A DNA stretch of 64,000 bases from REEB76 sp049698775 (GCA_049698775.1 JBAVYM010000009.1:15616-79615), one strand, 5' to 3'; shown: positions 1 through 8,632, counted from the stretch's first letter. Numbers and translations are program-made. Notes: generated from the letters alone by a model not told the origin.

Positions 1-725
1 AAGACAGCGTCAATGTGCGCTGCAGTGGTATTGATGTAGGTGACGCCATCAATCTCGAACATTGCAAGGGTTTTCAGTTCAGGGAATGCCAGCGGCAGTT
101 CGGTGCAGGCCAGGCACACAACCGGCGGTGCCGCGAACTGCTGTTCGCAGCATCGCCTCGCGATGTCTCCCAGGCGCACATCCGTTCCCCCGGTTTTCCC
201 GTGTTGCAGTTGTTCACTGAGCCGGATGGTCATGGCCCTGGCGTCCGGATCCTCCGGCCCCGTCGCTTCGATTCCCTGAGCGGCAAAGATCTCACGGAGT
301 CTTGCTGACCGCATGGTCGTGGCCGTGCCCAGTATCAGGACCTGTTTGGCTTCGATGCGCGCACATTCCCTGGCGGCGACCTCGAACATGTTGATGACGG
401 GAATCCCGATGCCGCGCACGATCTCCGCGAACCGGTGGTGAGATGTATTGCTGGCTATCAGTGCAACACACGCGCTGCTTACTTCCAGGCGTTGCAGCGC
501 GGCGCGATGGTATTGGTCAAATCGCGACCAAGACGCCTCATCGTCGTCAGTGCCAAGGTAGGCAACGGCCTTGTCGTGATCCAGCGATTCGATGACCATC
601 TCCGGCATGGCGTGACCGGCGTGCGGATGGCTATGGTTCCACAACTCGCCCAGGCGACAGAGTTCGCTGTAATACTCGACGGTGGACGGCCAGGCGATGC
701 CACCGACGATCCCGATTTTCTTCAT
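1..725 (-). CDS. Aspartate/glutamate racemase family protein (3' end off window)
   Basis: Partial gene: about 241 residues are visible and the C-terminus lies beyond base 1. The start MKKIGIVGGIAWPST is the typical N-terminal strand and loop of the Asp/Glu racemase family (PF01177, E. coli YgeA type), which interconverts L- and D-acidic amino acids without a cofactor. The second catalytic Cys is present in ACTEL (about C207). The first catalytic position reads ASNTSH, with Ser92 where classical enzymes have Cys and E. coli L-DER has Thr. The ATG at 723-725 overlaps the stop of the upstream PEP mutase-like gene by four bases, so the two are translationally coupled. Substrate specificity cannot be told from sequence. 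Confidence 0.85.
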   Translation of the reverse strand, partial: MKKIGIVGGIAWPSTVEYYSELCRLGELWNHSHPHAGHAMPEMVIESLDHDKAVAYLGTDDDEASWSRFDQYHRAALQRLEVSSACVALIASNTSHHRFAEIVRGIGIPVINMFEVAARECARIEAKQVLILGTATTMRSARLREIFAAQGIEATGPEDPDARAMTIRLSEQLQHGKTGGTDVRLGDIARRCCEQQFAAPPVVCLACTELPLAFPELKTLAMFEIDGVTYINTTAAHIDAV

Positions 726-1600
726 TGCGCCCTCCGCTTTTCAACGACGCGATGGATGAGCCGTTGCGCGGCTGCGGTATCGGTCTTGAATAAAGTATTG
801 ATATCCCGGTAGCTCACCGCGTCATCTGCGAACGAAAAGCTGCCATGCTCAAGCATCTCCCTAGCCGCGCGCAGGAAAGTGCCGAGGGCGGCGCGCGCGA
901 GCGCGCTGCCGACGCTGATGCGTTTGACCCCGATGGCGGATAGATCCGCGAGATTCAAGCGGATGCCTTGCAGGCCCATGACCACGTTTACGGGGCGATC
1001 TACTGAGTTGACCACGGCGGCGATGTCTCCCCGGCTCGCGAGACCAGGCGCGTAGAGCACGTCTGCGCCCGCTTCCTGGTAAGCCTGAAGCCGCTTGATC
1101 GTATCCCTGATATCCGGCCTGCCGACGAGATAATTTTCGGCTCGCCCAGTCAGCATGAATGAGAACGGCAATGCGTGTGCCGCCTCTGCTGCCGCGCGGA
1201 CCCGCTCGACCGCATGCTCAAACTCATAAACCGGATGATCCGGTCGGCCGGTTGAATCCTCGATTGAGCCGCCGACAGCACCGGTGGCGGCCGCGAGTCG
1301 GATGGTTTCCGCAACCGTTGCGGGATCATCTCCATAACCGTTCTCGAGATCGGCACTGACCGGCAGATCAGTGGCAGATGCGATACCGGCGACATGAGCC
1401 AGCATCTCATCACGCGGAATCGAATTGTCCGGCCTGCCGGCAGAAAACGCATAACCGGCGCTAGTGGTCGCCAGTGCCTCGAAACCCAGATACGCAAGCA
1501 GCTGGGCCGTACCCACATCCCACGGGTTGGGGATAATGAATGCGCCTTCGCGCGCATGCAGCGCGCGGAAGGCTCTGCCCTTTTCAGCCTGGGTAAGCAT
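722..1600 (-). CDS. Isocitrate lyase/PEP mutase family protein
   Basis: A 292-residue TIM-barrel protein of the PEP mutase/isocitrate lyase superfamily, whose members make or break C-C or P-C bonds next to a carboxylate. Visible family signatures are NPWDVGTAQLL near the N-terminus, the SADLENGYGDD metal-site strand, and GGSIEDS, the equivalent of the EDK/ED gate loop. The full KKCGH motif of true isocitrate lyase is absent, so a 2-methylisocitrate-lyase-like or carboxyphosphonoenolpyruvate-like reaction is as likely. The ATG at 1600 is preferred over an upstream GTG at 1639 because GAGGAG lies 11 bases before it. It sits between the NIPSNAP gene and the racemase on the same strand. Confidence 0.85.
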   Translation of the reverse strand: MLTQAEKGRAFRALHAREGAFIIPNPWDVGTAQLLAYLGFEALATTSAGYAFSAGRPDNSIPRDEMLAHVAGIASATDLPVSADLENGYGDDPATVAETIRLAAATGAVGGSIEDSTGRPDHPVYEFEHAVERVRAAAEAAHALPFSFMLTGRAENYLVGRPDIRDTIKRLQAYQEAGADVLYAPGLASRGDIAAVVNSVDRPVNVVMGLQGIRLNLADLSAIGVKRISVGSALARAALGTFLRAAREMLEHGSFSFADDAVSYRDINTLFKTDTAAAQRLIHRVVEKRRAQ

Positions 1601-1740
1601 TTGGCATCTCGCTCCTCGAATGGCCGGAAACCATGCCACACCGCTTTATGGCACGGATTTCCCTGTCACCGAGGCAGGTATAGTTCATTTGCGTTGTCGC
1701 TAGCCGCTGGATTTCTGAAATAACTCCGATTTATTTCTTA

Positions 1741-2073
1741 CTACACGGTCGAGGGAATTCCCAGTGTGCCGTCCACGACTGCCACGAAATTCCTTTCCTC
1801 ACGGAGAATCAGCCGCTTGGCCTCGGCCATGGCAAAATTCTCACGTCCTTCCGGATCCGATCGCAGGCGTAATTGGTACGCCTCATAGGAGGCCAAGCTG
1901 TCAAACGCAATCAAACCCCAGGCAATATTGTTCGTCCCCTGATGCGGCAGAAAGTACCCAATGAGGTGCCCGCCGCAACGCGGGATGATGTGCCCCCAGT
2001 TCTCCGCGTATTCTTTGAACGCGTTACGCTGGAACGGATCAATCTCATAGCGGATGATGCAAGTAATCGTCAT
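1741..2073 (-). CDS. NIPSNAP family protein
   Basis: 110 residues beginning MTITCIIRYEIDPFQRNAF, with a dimeric alpha/beta-barrel (ferredoxin-like) fold typical of NIPSNAP proteins: the ...RYEI..., ENWGHIIPRCGGHLIGYFLP and YEAYQLRLRSDPEG segments are characteristic. The biochemical role of bacterial members is unsettled. The start at 2073 has AGGAGA eight bases upstream, while the longer frame to 2163 would run into the divergent promoter region. It is the first gene of a leftward group with the PEP mutase-like enzyme and racemase, 140 bases before the former. Confidence 0.82.
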   Translation of the reverse strand: MTITCIIRYEIDPFQRNAFKEYAENWGHIIPRCGGHLIGYFLPHQGTNNIAWGLIAFDSLASYEAYQLRLRSDPEGRENFAMAEAKRLILREERNFVAVVDGTLGIPSTV

Positions 2074-2162
2074 GTGCTCTCTCCTGATGTGGTCGGAACC
2101 GCATACAGGGCGGATGGCTGTTCGTCCGGCTTGAGGCGGTAAATCCGGAGCAAGTATCTCCA

Positions 2163-2191
2163 TTGCGAGACAAACACACTTCGTTTACGAT
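2163..2191 (+). promoter_or_regulatory. Putative sigma-70 promoter of the ArsR-type regulator gene
   Basis: TTGCGA (2163-2168) and TACGAT (2186-2191) are 17 bases apart, a good sigma-70 arrangement. Transcription would begin at about 2198, which is the A of the ATG, so the mRNA may be leaderless. No Shine-Dalgarno sequence is visible before this ATG, which agrees with that. Prediction from sequence only. Confidence 0.45.
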
Positions 2192-2197
2192 AAAACT

Positions 2198-2896
2198 ATG
2201 AATGCAGCGACGCCTGACGCTCTGGTGGCTGGAATTGCCGCGGCCATCGCCGAACCGGCCCGCACCCGCATGCTCTATTGCCTGATGGACGGCCACGCGC
2301 GCACCAGCACTGAGCTCGCGATCGTGGCGGAGGTCGGCCCCTCGACAGCCAGCGTGCATTTGGCGCGCCTGAAGGAGCAGCGCCTCATAAAAGTTGTGAT
2401 TCAGGGAAAATATCGCTACTACAGCTTGGAAAACGAAAGCGTGGCGAAGGCGCTTGAAGCCCTGACGGTCGTTGCCGGCATATCCCGTGGCGGGTTCGTT
2501 CCGAATACCCCAACCCGCCTGCGCGCCGCGCGCACCTGCTACGACCACATGGCGGGCAGCTTGGCCGTAGCACTGCACGACCGCTTCGTGGACATGGGAT
2601 GGTTGTCAAACGCTTCGGCAGACACTGGCGAATACGCCGTCACCAGCGAGGGAGCCAAGGCACTGAAAGAGTTTGGCGTTGACATGCAAGCGGCCAGCGG
2701 GCGGCGGCGCCGTTTCGCCTATGCCTGCCTCGATTGGAGCGAACGCCGGCCGCACATCGCCGGTGCGCTCGGCGCAGCGTTGTTGAAGCTCGCGCTGAAA
2801 CGCAAATGGGTTGTCAAAGACCTTGATAGCCGTGCCTTGCGGATTACCACAGCCGGCCGCAAGGAGCTTCTGCGCCAATTCGGCCTGCAAGTTTGA
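2198..2896 (+). CDS. ArsR-type winged-helix transcriptional regulator
   Basis: 232 residues. Residues about 10-85 form an ArsR-like winged helix: IAEPARTRMLYCLMDG (helix 1), TSTELAIVAEVGPSTASVHLARLKEQ (helix-turn-helix) and a wing in IQGKYRYYSL. The C-terminal half carries the segments ARTCYDHMAG and CLDWSERRPHIAGALGAAL seen in a large subgroup of ArsR regulators that lack metal-binding Cys pairs. It is divergent from the NIPSNAP/PEP mutase/racemase group, so a role in controlling that operon is a reasonable inference. The inducer is unknown. An inverted repeat downstream terminates it. Confidence 0.88.
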   Translation: MNAATPDALVAGIAAAIAEPARTRMLYCLMDGHARTSTELAIVAEVGPSTASVHLARLKEQRLIKVVIQGKYRYYSLENESVAKALEALTVVAGISRGGFVPNTPTRLRAARTCYDHMAGSLAVALHDRFVDMGWLSNASADTGEYAVTSEGAKALKEFGVDMQAASGRRRRFAYACLDWSERRPHIAGALGAALLKLALKRKWVVKDLDSRALRITTAGRKELLRQFGLQV

Positions 2897-3012
2897 GTGC
2901 GGGAGCGAGACCATCGCCCAGAATCAGGAATTTTCCCGCATGATCGCATCACCCGCGTCAAAAGAATTCAAACGCGGGAACCCGGGATCTTTATCCTGAA
3001 GAAAAAACAACC

Positions 3013-3034
3013 GGGCGGACCGCAAAGTCCGCCC
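3013..3034. terminator. Bidirectional intrinsic terminator
   Basis: GGGCGGAC (3013-3020) and GTCCGCCC (3027-3034) form a perfect 8-bp stem with loop CGCAAA. Downstream on the plus strand is AGTGTTTTCT; on the minus strand the stem is followed by a run of six T. It lies between the convergent ArsR-type gene and the PrcB-like gene and can serve both. Confidence 0.8.
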
Positions 3035-3060
3035 AGTGTTTTCTGACTATCGAATGCTTA

Positions 3061-3540
3061 TCAGCCGCAGGCCGGCGCGTTGCGCTGCGTCACATTGAAG
3101 TTCACCTGCTTGGTGGTTGCGGGCGCCGAGGCAAACGCATACGGCTCGGATGTGCCGGAAGGAAAACGGCAATTCGTCCCCGGAATGGTGACTTCCACCG
3201 TCACGTTCACGGTGGCACCCGATGCATCGAAATTCGTGAACCGGATAATGTAACCGCCGTGCTTTTGCTCACCGAGGAACATGGTCAACACCATGTTATT
3301 TGAAAAATCCACGGCCGGTTTGGATGGCGCGCTCGATTGATTTGCAAAGGCCTGTTGCCACAAAGCATCGAAATCCGCCTGGTTATGGACGTCCTTGTAC
3401 TGCTCATCCTTCATGTTGCTGTGATTGCCCGTGCTTAACATTTCGGTGCCAGAACTGCTGCCGCCCATGCTAGCGCAACCGGCGAGCAGTAGCATCAGCG
3501 TCGCGGCCGCCGTCAAAGTTTTAACAAAATTGCTTTTCAC
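3061..3540 (-). CDS. PrcB-like lipoprotein (protease complex subunit PrcB family)
   Basis: 159 residues with a lipoprotein signal peptide: a basic N-terminus, a hydrophobic core and the lipobox LLAGC with Cys22. Residues about 85-150 match the PrcB C-terminal domain, visible as VDFSNNMVLTMFLGEQKHGGY followed by alternating beta strands. In Treponema PrcB is a partner of the protease dentilisin; the role elsewhere is unknown. The start is GTG at 3540 with GGAGG six bases upstream. It follows the SIMPL gene on the same strand after 47 bases. Confidence 0.78.
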   Translation of the reverse strand: MKSNFVKTLTAAATLMLLLAGCASMGGSSSGTEMLSTGNHSNMKDEQYKDVHNQADFDALWQQAFANQSSAPSKPAVDFSNNMVLTMFLGEQKHGGYIIRFTNFDASGATVNVTVEVTIPGTNCRFPSGTSEPYAFASAPATTKQVNFNVTQRNAPACG

Positions 3541-3587
3541 GATACACCTCCACTATCGGTTAAGATTTAATTGTACTCCAGCCATAC

Positions 3588-4283
3588 TCAACGCGCTTGC
3601 TTGAGCAGATACACAACGGTGACGTCGGCGGTGATTTCAATGGTGCCTGGCTCGTATTCCGCGCCATCGGAAGCAGGTGCCACCCGGAATCCCGTCACAA
3701 TCGGGCGCGGCGCGAAGCCGGTATTCTCGGTGATGCTGTACACGGAGCCCAAGTTTACGTTGGCCGCCTTCGCCAAGGCTAGAGCCCGGGCGTGGGCGTC
3801 GTCCACCGCCTGGGCCAGTGCCTGCCGACGCAGCTCTGGCATGTCGCTGCGATCCAGCGAGGTGTTGCTTACATTGTTCACGCCCGCTTTCACCAGAGCG
3901 CTCACCAAGTCCGCGTATCGGTCCAGGTCGTGCAGCGTTATCTCGATGCGCCGGCTTACATGCTGGCCCACAAAGATCTGGGTATTGTTCTGCCACCGGT
4001 ATTCGGGCCAGATGGACAGGGTGTTCGCGCTGATGTCACGTTCCGCTACACCCAGCCGCTTTGCGGAAGCGATGACCTGGCTGGTGCGGCGTTCCACATC
4101 CGCGCGTGCGGCGGACATATCCTCGCCGGTCTTTTCCACCGTGACGGAGACATGCGCCATATCCGGCACTACCGTAAGCGAACCATGACCTGTCACCTGG
4201 ACGTAAGGTACCGATGGCAACGCATCCGCGAGTGCCGCCAAAGGCAGCAGGCAGGCAAGCAACAAAACGGTGATGTGTTTCAT
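3588..4283 (-). CDS. SIMPL (DUF541) domain periplasmic protein
   Basis: 231 residues with a cleavable signal peptide (about residues 1-19, ending ALA) and a SIMPL domain: VTGHGSLTVVPDMAHVSVTVE at the N-terminus, repeated helix-strand units, and the typical final strand PGTIEITADVTVVYLL. E. coli YggE of this family is linked to oxidative stress tolerance, and a BP26 homologue forms channel-like oligomers. It starts 10 bases after the deoxyhypusine-synthase-like gene on the same strand, so the two are probably cotranscribed. Confidence 0.87.
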   Translation of the reverse strand: MKHITVLLLACLLPLAALADALPSVPYVQVTGHGSLTVVPDMAHVSVTVEKTGEDMSAARADVERRTSQVIASAKRLGVAERDISANTLSIWPEYRWQNNTQIFVGQHVSRRIEITLHDLDRYADLVSALVKAGVNNVSNTSLDRSDMPELRRQALAQAVDDAHARALALAKAANVNLGSVYSITENTGFAPRPIVTGFRVAPASDGAEYEPGTIEITADVTVVYLLKQAR

Positions 4284-4293
4284 ATCGCAGCCT

Positions 4294-5271
4294 TCATTCA
4301 GCCAGCAAATAGGCGAACATCAGCGGCGCCACGATGGTGGCGTCAGATTCAATGATGTAGCGTGGCGTGTCCTTGCCGAGCTTGCCCCAGGTGATTTTTT
4401 CGTTGGGCACGGCGCCCGAATAGGAGCCGTAGCTCGTCGTGGAGTCGCTGATCTGGCAGAAATACGCCCATAGCGGCGTTTCCTGCTCCATGTCCTGCTC
4501 CAGCATCGGCACCACGCAGATGGGGAAATCGCCGGCGATGCCGCCGCCAATCTGGAAGAAGCCCACGCCCTGACCGGCGGCATTCTTCCGGTACCAATCG
4601 GACAGCAGCATCATGTACTCGATGCCGGTGCGCACCGTGTGCACGTTTTTCACGTCGCTTTTCATGCAGTGCGCCGCGAAAATGTTGCCGAGTGTGGAAT
4701 CTTCCCAGCCCGGCACGATGATGGGCAGGTTCTTCTCGCACGCCGCCACCATCCAGGAATCCTTCGGGTCAATCTGATGGAACTGCTTGAGCACGCCGCT
4801 GCGGATAATTTTGTACATGAACTCATGCGGGAAAAGCCGTTCGCCTTTCCGGTCCGCCGCGGTCCATTCCTGCAGCACGGCTTTCTCAATGCGACGGATG
4901 GCTTCGCCTTCCGGAATGCAGGTATCGGTGACCCGGTTCAGATGCTGATCCAGCAACTTTTCTTCCTCGGCGGGAGAAAGCTGGCGATAATGCGGCACGC
5001 GCACGTAATGATCGTGGGCCACGAGATTGAAGATGTCCTCTTCCAGATTCGCGCCGGTACAGGTGATGATCTGCACCTGGTCGCGGCGGATCATCTCGGC
5101 CAGCGACAATCCCAGTTCCGCGGTGCTCATGGCGCCTGCCAGCGTCAGCATCATCTTGCCGCCTGCGGCCATGTGACGCTTGTAGGCTTCGGCGGCGTCA
5201 ATCAATGCCGCGGCATTGAAGTGCCGGTAGTGGTGGCGGATGAATTCGGCGACAGCTTGGCTGTGCTTCAC
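4294..5271 (-). CDS. Deoxyhypusine synthase-like protein
   Basis: 325 residues, full length for the bacterial deoxyhypusine-synthase-like family. Conserved blocks are LTLAGAMSTAELGLSLAEMI, TCTGANLEEDIFNLVAHDHY (NAD site), IIVPGWEDSTLGN, and NEKITWGKLGKD with Lys297 at the position of the catalytic lysine of eukaryotic enzymes. Bacteria lack eIF5A, and characterised bacterial relatives act on polyamines (homospermidine synthase-like, SpeY type), so a spermidine-dependent reaction is inferred. Downstream is the SIMPL gene; upstream is a small hypothetical ORF. Confidence 0.88.
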   Translation of the reverse strand: MKHSQAVAEFIRHHYRHFNAAALIDAAEAYKRHMAAGGKMMLTLAGAMSTAELGLSLAEMIRRDQVQIITCTGANLEEDIFNLVAHDHYVRVPHYRQLSPAEEEKLLDQHLNRVTDTCIPEGEAIRRIEKAVLQEWTAADRKGERLFPHEFMYKIIRSGVLKQFHQIDPKDSWMVAACEKNLPIIVPGWEDSTLGNIFAAHCMKSDVKNVHTVRTGIEYMMLLSDWYRKNAAGQGVGFFQIGGGIAGDFPICVVPMLEQDMEQETPLWAYFCQISDSTTSYGSYSGAVPNEKITWGKLGKDTPRYIIESDATIVAPLMFAYLLAE

Positions 5272-5341
5272 GTCTCGGGTCTCCCGGTAACAAAGTTTGC
5301 GGCAAGAATTGTAGCGGCTGGCGTGGATTTGACCATGCCCT

Positions 5342-5542
5342 TCAGGTCTTCTTTTCTGCCGGCACGACCGGCTCTGTCAGCACTTGGTCGAGTTTGAGGG
5401 CGCGGATCGCACCCAGCGAAGCTTCCACGGCGCCCTCGTGACACAGGCCGCTTATGGCCGCGGATTCATAGCCCTCGCGTGCTGCCTTGAGGCAGGCGGC
5501 GCGCACCGCCTCCGCCAATGCCCGCGCTTCGGCTGCGTTCAC
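5342..5542 (-). CDS. Small hypothetical protein
   Basis: 66 residues, mostly helical, with two Cys (AACLKAA and GLCHEG) and no transmembrane segment. The start is a GTG overlapping the stop of the upstream beta-propeller gene (GTGA), and the stop lies about 70 bases before the deoxyhypusine-synthase-like gene. Tight coupling on both sides supports a real gene. Function not recognised. Confidence 0.6.
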   Translation of the reverse strand: MNAAEARALAEAVRAACLKAAREGYESAAISGLCHEGAVEASLGAIRALKLDQVLTEPVVPAEKKT

Positions 5543-6555
5543 GAGGTATTCCCGTGATCCGGCGCAGTTACCACATATACGCGAATCTCCGCCACGCGTT
5601 TGCCCCGGGCCGGAACCGCCAGGTAATAGCGGCCGGTGGCGGTATCCAGCAATGCTGTGCCAGCGCCGCGCGCCGTATGGATATCCGCGCTCTCGCGCAG
5701 CCGGCCTTCCCGGCCTTCGGCGTACACCGCGATCCGGCCCACGCCGCCCGAGGCGTACAGTTCGCCGCTCGCGGCGTTGTAAAACAAACCCTCCACGTCA
5801 CCCGGCGCCACCAGCGTCTGCACTACTCGCCCGCTGCGGGTTTCCAGCACCAGCAATTCGTCGGGATCACGGGTAGCGATGAACAACCTGCCGTGTGCAC
5901 TATCCAGCGCCATGGGAAAATTTGTGCCACTCTCAATACCCAGCTCCCAAGTGGCAATGCGCTTGTTGCTCATCAGATTGAATATCGCGATCTCGTGGCT
6001 GGCGGGCAAGTTCACGTACAGATGCTTGGCGTCCGCATCCGCCGTAAAACCGGCCGGATGGTTGTCCAGCGACAGTTGCGTCAGGGGGCGACCGTCGCTG
6101 TCCATGATGGCGATGCCGCTGGCATGCCCTTCACCATAGCCGAGATAGAGGCGTTTGGTGGCGGCGTCGTAGTATAGGCCATCGGCATCACCGCCGAACG
6201 TGATGCTGCCGCCGGGCATCAGGGTATCCGCGTCATAGAAATCGAGATCGCCGTTGCCGGCGTTGCTCACGGCCAGCCGTTTGCTTTGCGGAAGATACAC
6301 CACGTCCACCGGCTGAGCGAGGCTCGTGATGCTGGCGCTTATCTTGCCGGTTGCGAGGTTCAACACCAGCAGTGTGTCGCTACCTGTGACACACACGAAC
6401 AGACGCCGATGTGCTGCATCCACGGCCATGTGCCCAAACACGCCGCGCACATTCGGCAGCATGGAAACGCTGTTGAGACCAAGTCCGGCGCGGGCCAGGG
6501 GGGCCATGAGCAACAGCAACATGCCCAAAGCCGCATGGAAACATAGCCGCATCAT
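5539..6555 (-). CDS. Exported YncE-like beta-propeller protein
   Basis: About 338 residues: a signal peptide (hydrophobic stretch LGMLLLLMAPLARA) followed by repeated four-stranded blades of the YncE/YVTN type, seen as recurring units such as GDADGLYYDAATKRLYLGYG, ADADAKHLYVNLP and DVEGLFYNAASGELYASGG. Such proteins are periplasmic and usually bind other molecules rather than catalyse. The start is uncertain: ATG at 6555 is used here; 6552 (ATG) and 6567 (TTG) are possible. Ligand unknown. Confidence 0.78.
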   Translation of the reverse strand: MMRLCFHAALGMLLLLMAPLARAGLGLNSVSMLPNVRGVFGHMAVDAAHRRLFVCVTGSDTLLVLNLATGKISASITSLAQPVDVVYLPQSKRLAVSNAGNGDLDFYDADTLMPGGSITFGGDADGLYYDAATKRLYLGYGEGHASGIAIMDSDGRPLTQLSLDNHPAGFTADADAKHLYVNLPASHEIAIFNLMSNKRIATWELGIESGTNFPMALDSAHGRLFIATRDPDELLVLETRSGRVVQTLVAPGDVEGLFYNAASGELYASGGVGRIAVYAEGREGRLRESADIHTARGAGTALLDTATGRYYLAVPARGKRVAEIRVYVVTAPDHGNTS

Positions 6556-6647
6556 GTTTACTGCCAACTATCCTGCATCAAACTTGCAAAATTACCCGCT
6601 ACATTCCGCTACAATCTCCGCGGCCCGTAACTCCCGGACGCCTACCC

Positions 6648-7985
6648 ATGCCAAACCAGCGCAGTCTCGGTCTTGCCACCACCACCTCCATTGTACTCGG
6701 CAACATGGTGGGCTCGGGGGTGTTCCTGCTGCCCGCTTCGCTCGCGCTGTACGGCGTGTACAGCTTGTGGGGCTGGGGGTTCAGCACTGTCGGCGCGCTG
6801 TTGCTGGCTTGGGTGTTCAGCAGCCTGTCGCGCCGCCTGCCGAAGGCCGGCGGTCCTTATGCTTACACACGCGAAGCGTTCGGCGATTTCGCGGGCTTTA
6901 CCATCGCCTGGATTTACTGGATCAGCATCCTCGCCGCCAACGCCGCCATTGCGGTCGCGTTTGCCAGCTACCTGACCGCGTATTTCCCGGCGTTGTCCGC
7001 TGAGCCGATATACGGCGGCCTGGCGGCCATCGTCGCGCTGTGGGTACTCACCGGACTCAACATCTGGGGTGTGCGTGCGGCAGGGAAAATGCAGCTTATC
7101 ACCGTGATCCTCAAACTCGCGCCGCTCTTGGCGCTGGCGATATTCGGTTTCTTTCACTTTGATCCAAAGCTGCTGGAATCCGGCCACCTCAGCGGCTCAC
7201 CGGTTTCCGCCATCAACACGGCGGCCGCCTTCACCATGTTCGCGTTCCTGGGACTCGAGTGCGCCACCATCCCCGCCGCGCACGTGAAGAATCCGGAAAA
7301 AACCATCCCGCGCGCCACGATATTGGGCACGGTGATTGCCGCGGTGTTTTATATCGTGTGCACTACCGTGGTCATGGGCCTGATCCCGAGCGCCACGCTC
7401 GCGCATTCCACCGCGCCGTTTGCCGACGCCGCCAAACTGATATGGGGAAACTGGGGAGGCTACGTTATCGCCGCAGCCGCACTGATTTCCTGTTTCGGTG
7501 CGCTCAACGGCTGGATCCTGATGCAGGGACAATTCCCCCAAGCGGTAGCGAATGACGGTTTATTTCCACGATTCTTCGCGCGCGAATCACGCCGTGGCAC
7601 ACCAGCAGTGGGTCTGGCGGTCTCGAGCGTACTGGGCACGCTGCTCATCCTCATGAATTACAGCCACGGACTCGTCGGCATGTTCAACATTATCGTGCTG
7701 CTGGACACGTTTTTCGTACTGGTGCCGTACATGTTCTGCGCCATGGCCGAAATCGTATTGAGCCGCAATCAAAAACACACTATCAAATCGCCGGTGCGCA
7801 GGCTGGTGCTGGCCTGTCTCGCGTTCGCCTTCGCGCTATGGGCCGCCGCCGGCACCGGTGAGGATTCCCTGTACTGGGGTACGCTGTTGCTGCTCGTGGG
7901 ACTCCCCATTTACGTCTGGCAAAAACGACATCAGAAACAGTCCGCCCCAGTTCATGTTGAGAATCTAGATACCAATATCGGCTGA
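6648..7985 (+). CDS. APC family amino acid permease (AdiC/PotE-like)
   Basis: 445 residues with about 12 membrane helices. Helix 1 carries the unwound LGNMVGSGVFLLP motif of APC-superfamily transporters, followed by PKAGGPYAYTREAFG and the FTMFAFLGLECATIPAAHVKNPEKTIPRA segment of helices 6-7. This is closest in style to basic amino acid/polyamine antiporters such as AdiC or PotE. The substrate is not predictable. It is divergent from the beta-propeller gene and convergent with the FAH gene, so it is a single-gene unit. Confidence 0.88.
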   Translation: MPNQRSLGLATTTSIVLGNMVGSGVFLLPASLALYGVYSLWGWGFSTVGALLLAWVFSSLSRRLPKAGGPYAYTREAFGDFAGFTIAWIYWISILAANAAIAVAFASYLTAYFPALSAEPIYGGLAAIVALWVLTGLNIWGVRAAGKMQLITVILKLAPLLALAIFGFFHFDPKLLESGHLSGSPVSAINTAAAFTMFAFLGLECATIPAAHVKNPEKTIPRATILGTVIAAVFYIVCTTVVMGLIPSATLAHSTAPFADAAKLIWGNWGGYVIAAAALISCFGALNGWILMQGQFPQAVANDGLFPRFFARESRRGTPAVGLAVSSVLGTLLILMNYSHGLVGMFNIIVLLDTFFVLVPYMFCAMAEIVLSRNQKHTIKSPVRRLVLACLAFAFALWAAAGTGEDSLYWGTLLLLVGLPIYVWQKRHQKQSAPVHVENLDTNIG

Positions 7986-7990
7986 GTCTC

Positions 7991-8632
7991 TCAGACTGCA
8001 TCCCAGAAAAAACGGCCAATTGAAAAACTGGCGATCTCAATGCGATCACCCGGCAACAGCGGCCCTACGCCAGCCGGCGTGCCGGTATAGATCAGATCGC
8101 CCGGCAACAGCCGCCAGTAATGGCTTAGAAATGCAACGATCTCCGCCACCGGAAACAGCATGTCACGGGTGTTGCCCTGCTGGCGCAGTACGTCATTCAC
8201 ACGGCACTGCATATCAATGTTCTGTATATCCAGATTCGCCGGCCACGCAACGAGATTTCCGATCACCGCGCTGCCGTCGAAAGATTTGGACAACTCCCAG
8301 GGCTGGCCCGCCTGTTTCAGCTTAGCTTGCAGTTCCCGCAACGTGAGATCAATTCCGAGTGTCACACCGGCCACATGATCAAGCGCGTCGCCGGCTGAAA
8401 TTTCTTTTCCCTCGCGCCCGATGGCCACTACCAGCTCCAGCTCGTGATGTACGCTGCCCTGGTCTTTGGGCAGCTTCAGAGGCTCGCCGACTGCCACCAG
8501 ACTGGTTGCAGGTTTCATGAACACCACCGGCTGCGCCGGTTTCGGCGCGCCCATCTCCTTCGCATGCTCGGCATAATTGCGGCCGATACAGAATATACGT
8601 GGTGGAACTACAGGATGGCTCATATCAGTCAT
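7991..8632 (-). CDS. Fumarylacetoacetate hydrolase family protein
   Basis: 213 residues, typical of the short YcgM/FAHD1-type enzymes that hydrolyse C-C bonds in acylpyruvates or decarboxylate oxaloacetate. The metal ligands are visible: Glu64 and Glu66 in HHELELVVAIG and Asp95 in GIDLTLRE; the C-terminal YTGTPAGVGPLLPGD loop is also conserved. The start is ATG at 8632, with another in-frame ATG at 8623. It ends six bases from the permease stop (convergent). Confidence 0.88.
   Translation of the reverse strand: MTDMSHPVVPPRIFCIGRNYAEHAKEMGAPKPAQPVVFMKPATSLVAVGEPLKLPKDQGSVHHELELVVAIGREGKEISAGDALDHVAGVTLGIDLTLRELQAKLKQAGQPWELSKSFDGSAVIGNLVAWPANLDIQNIDMQCRVNDVLRQQGNTRDMLFPVAEIVAFLSHYWRLLPGDLIYTGTPAGVGPLLPGDRIEIASFSIGRFFWDAV

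Noticed and set aside
3061..3540. Assignment as a protease inhibitor or phage lipoprotein
   Set aside because: The sequence fits the PrcB domain, but no protease partner lies next to it, so no specific role is claimed.
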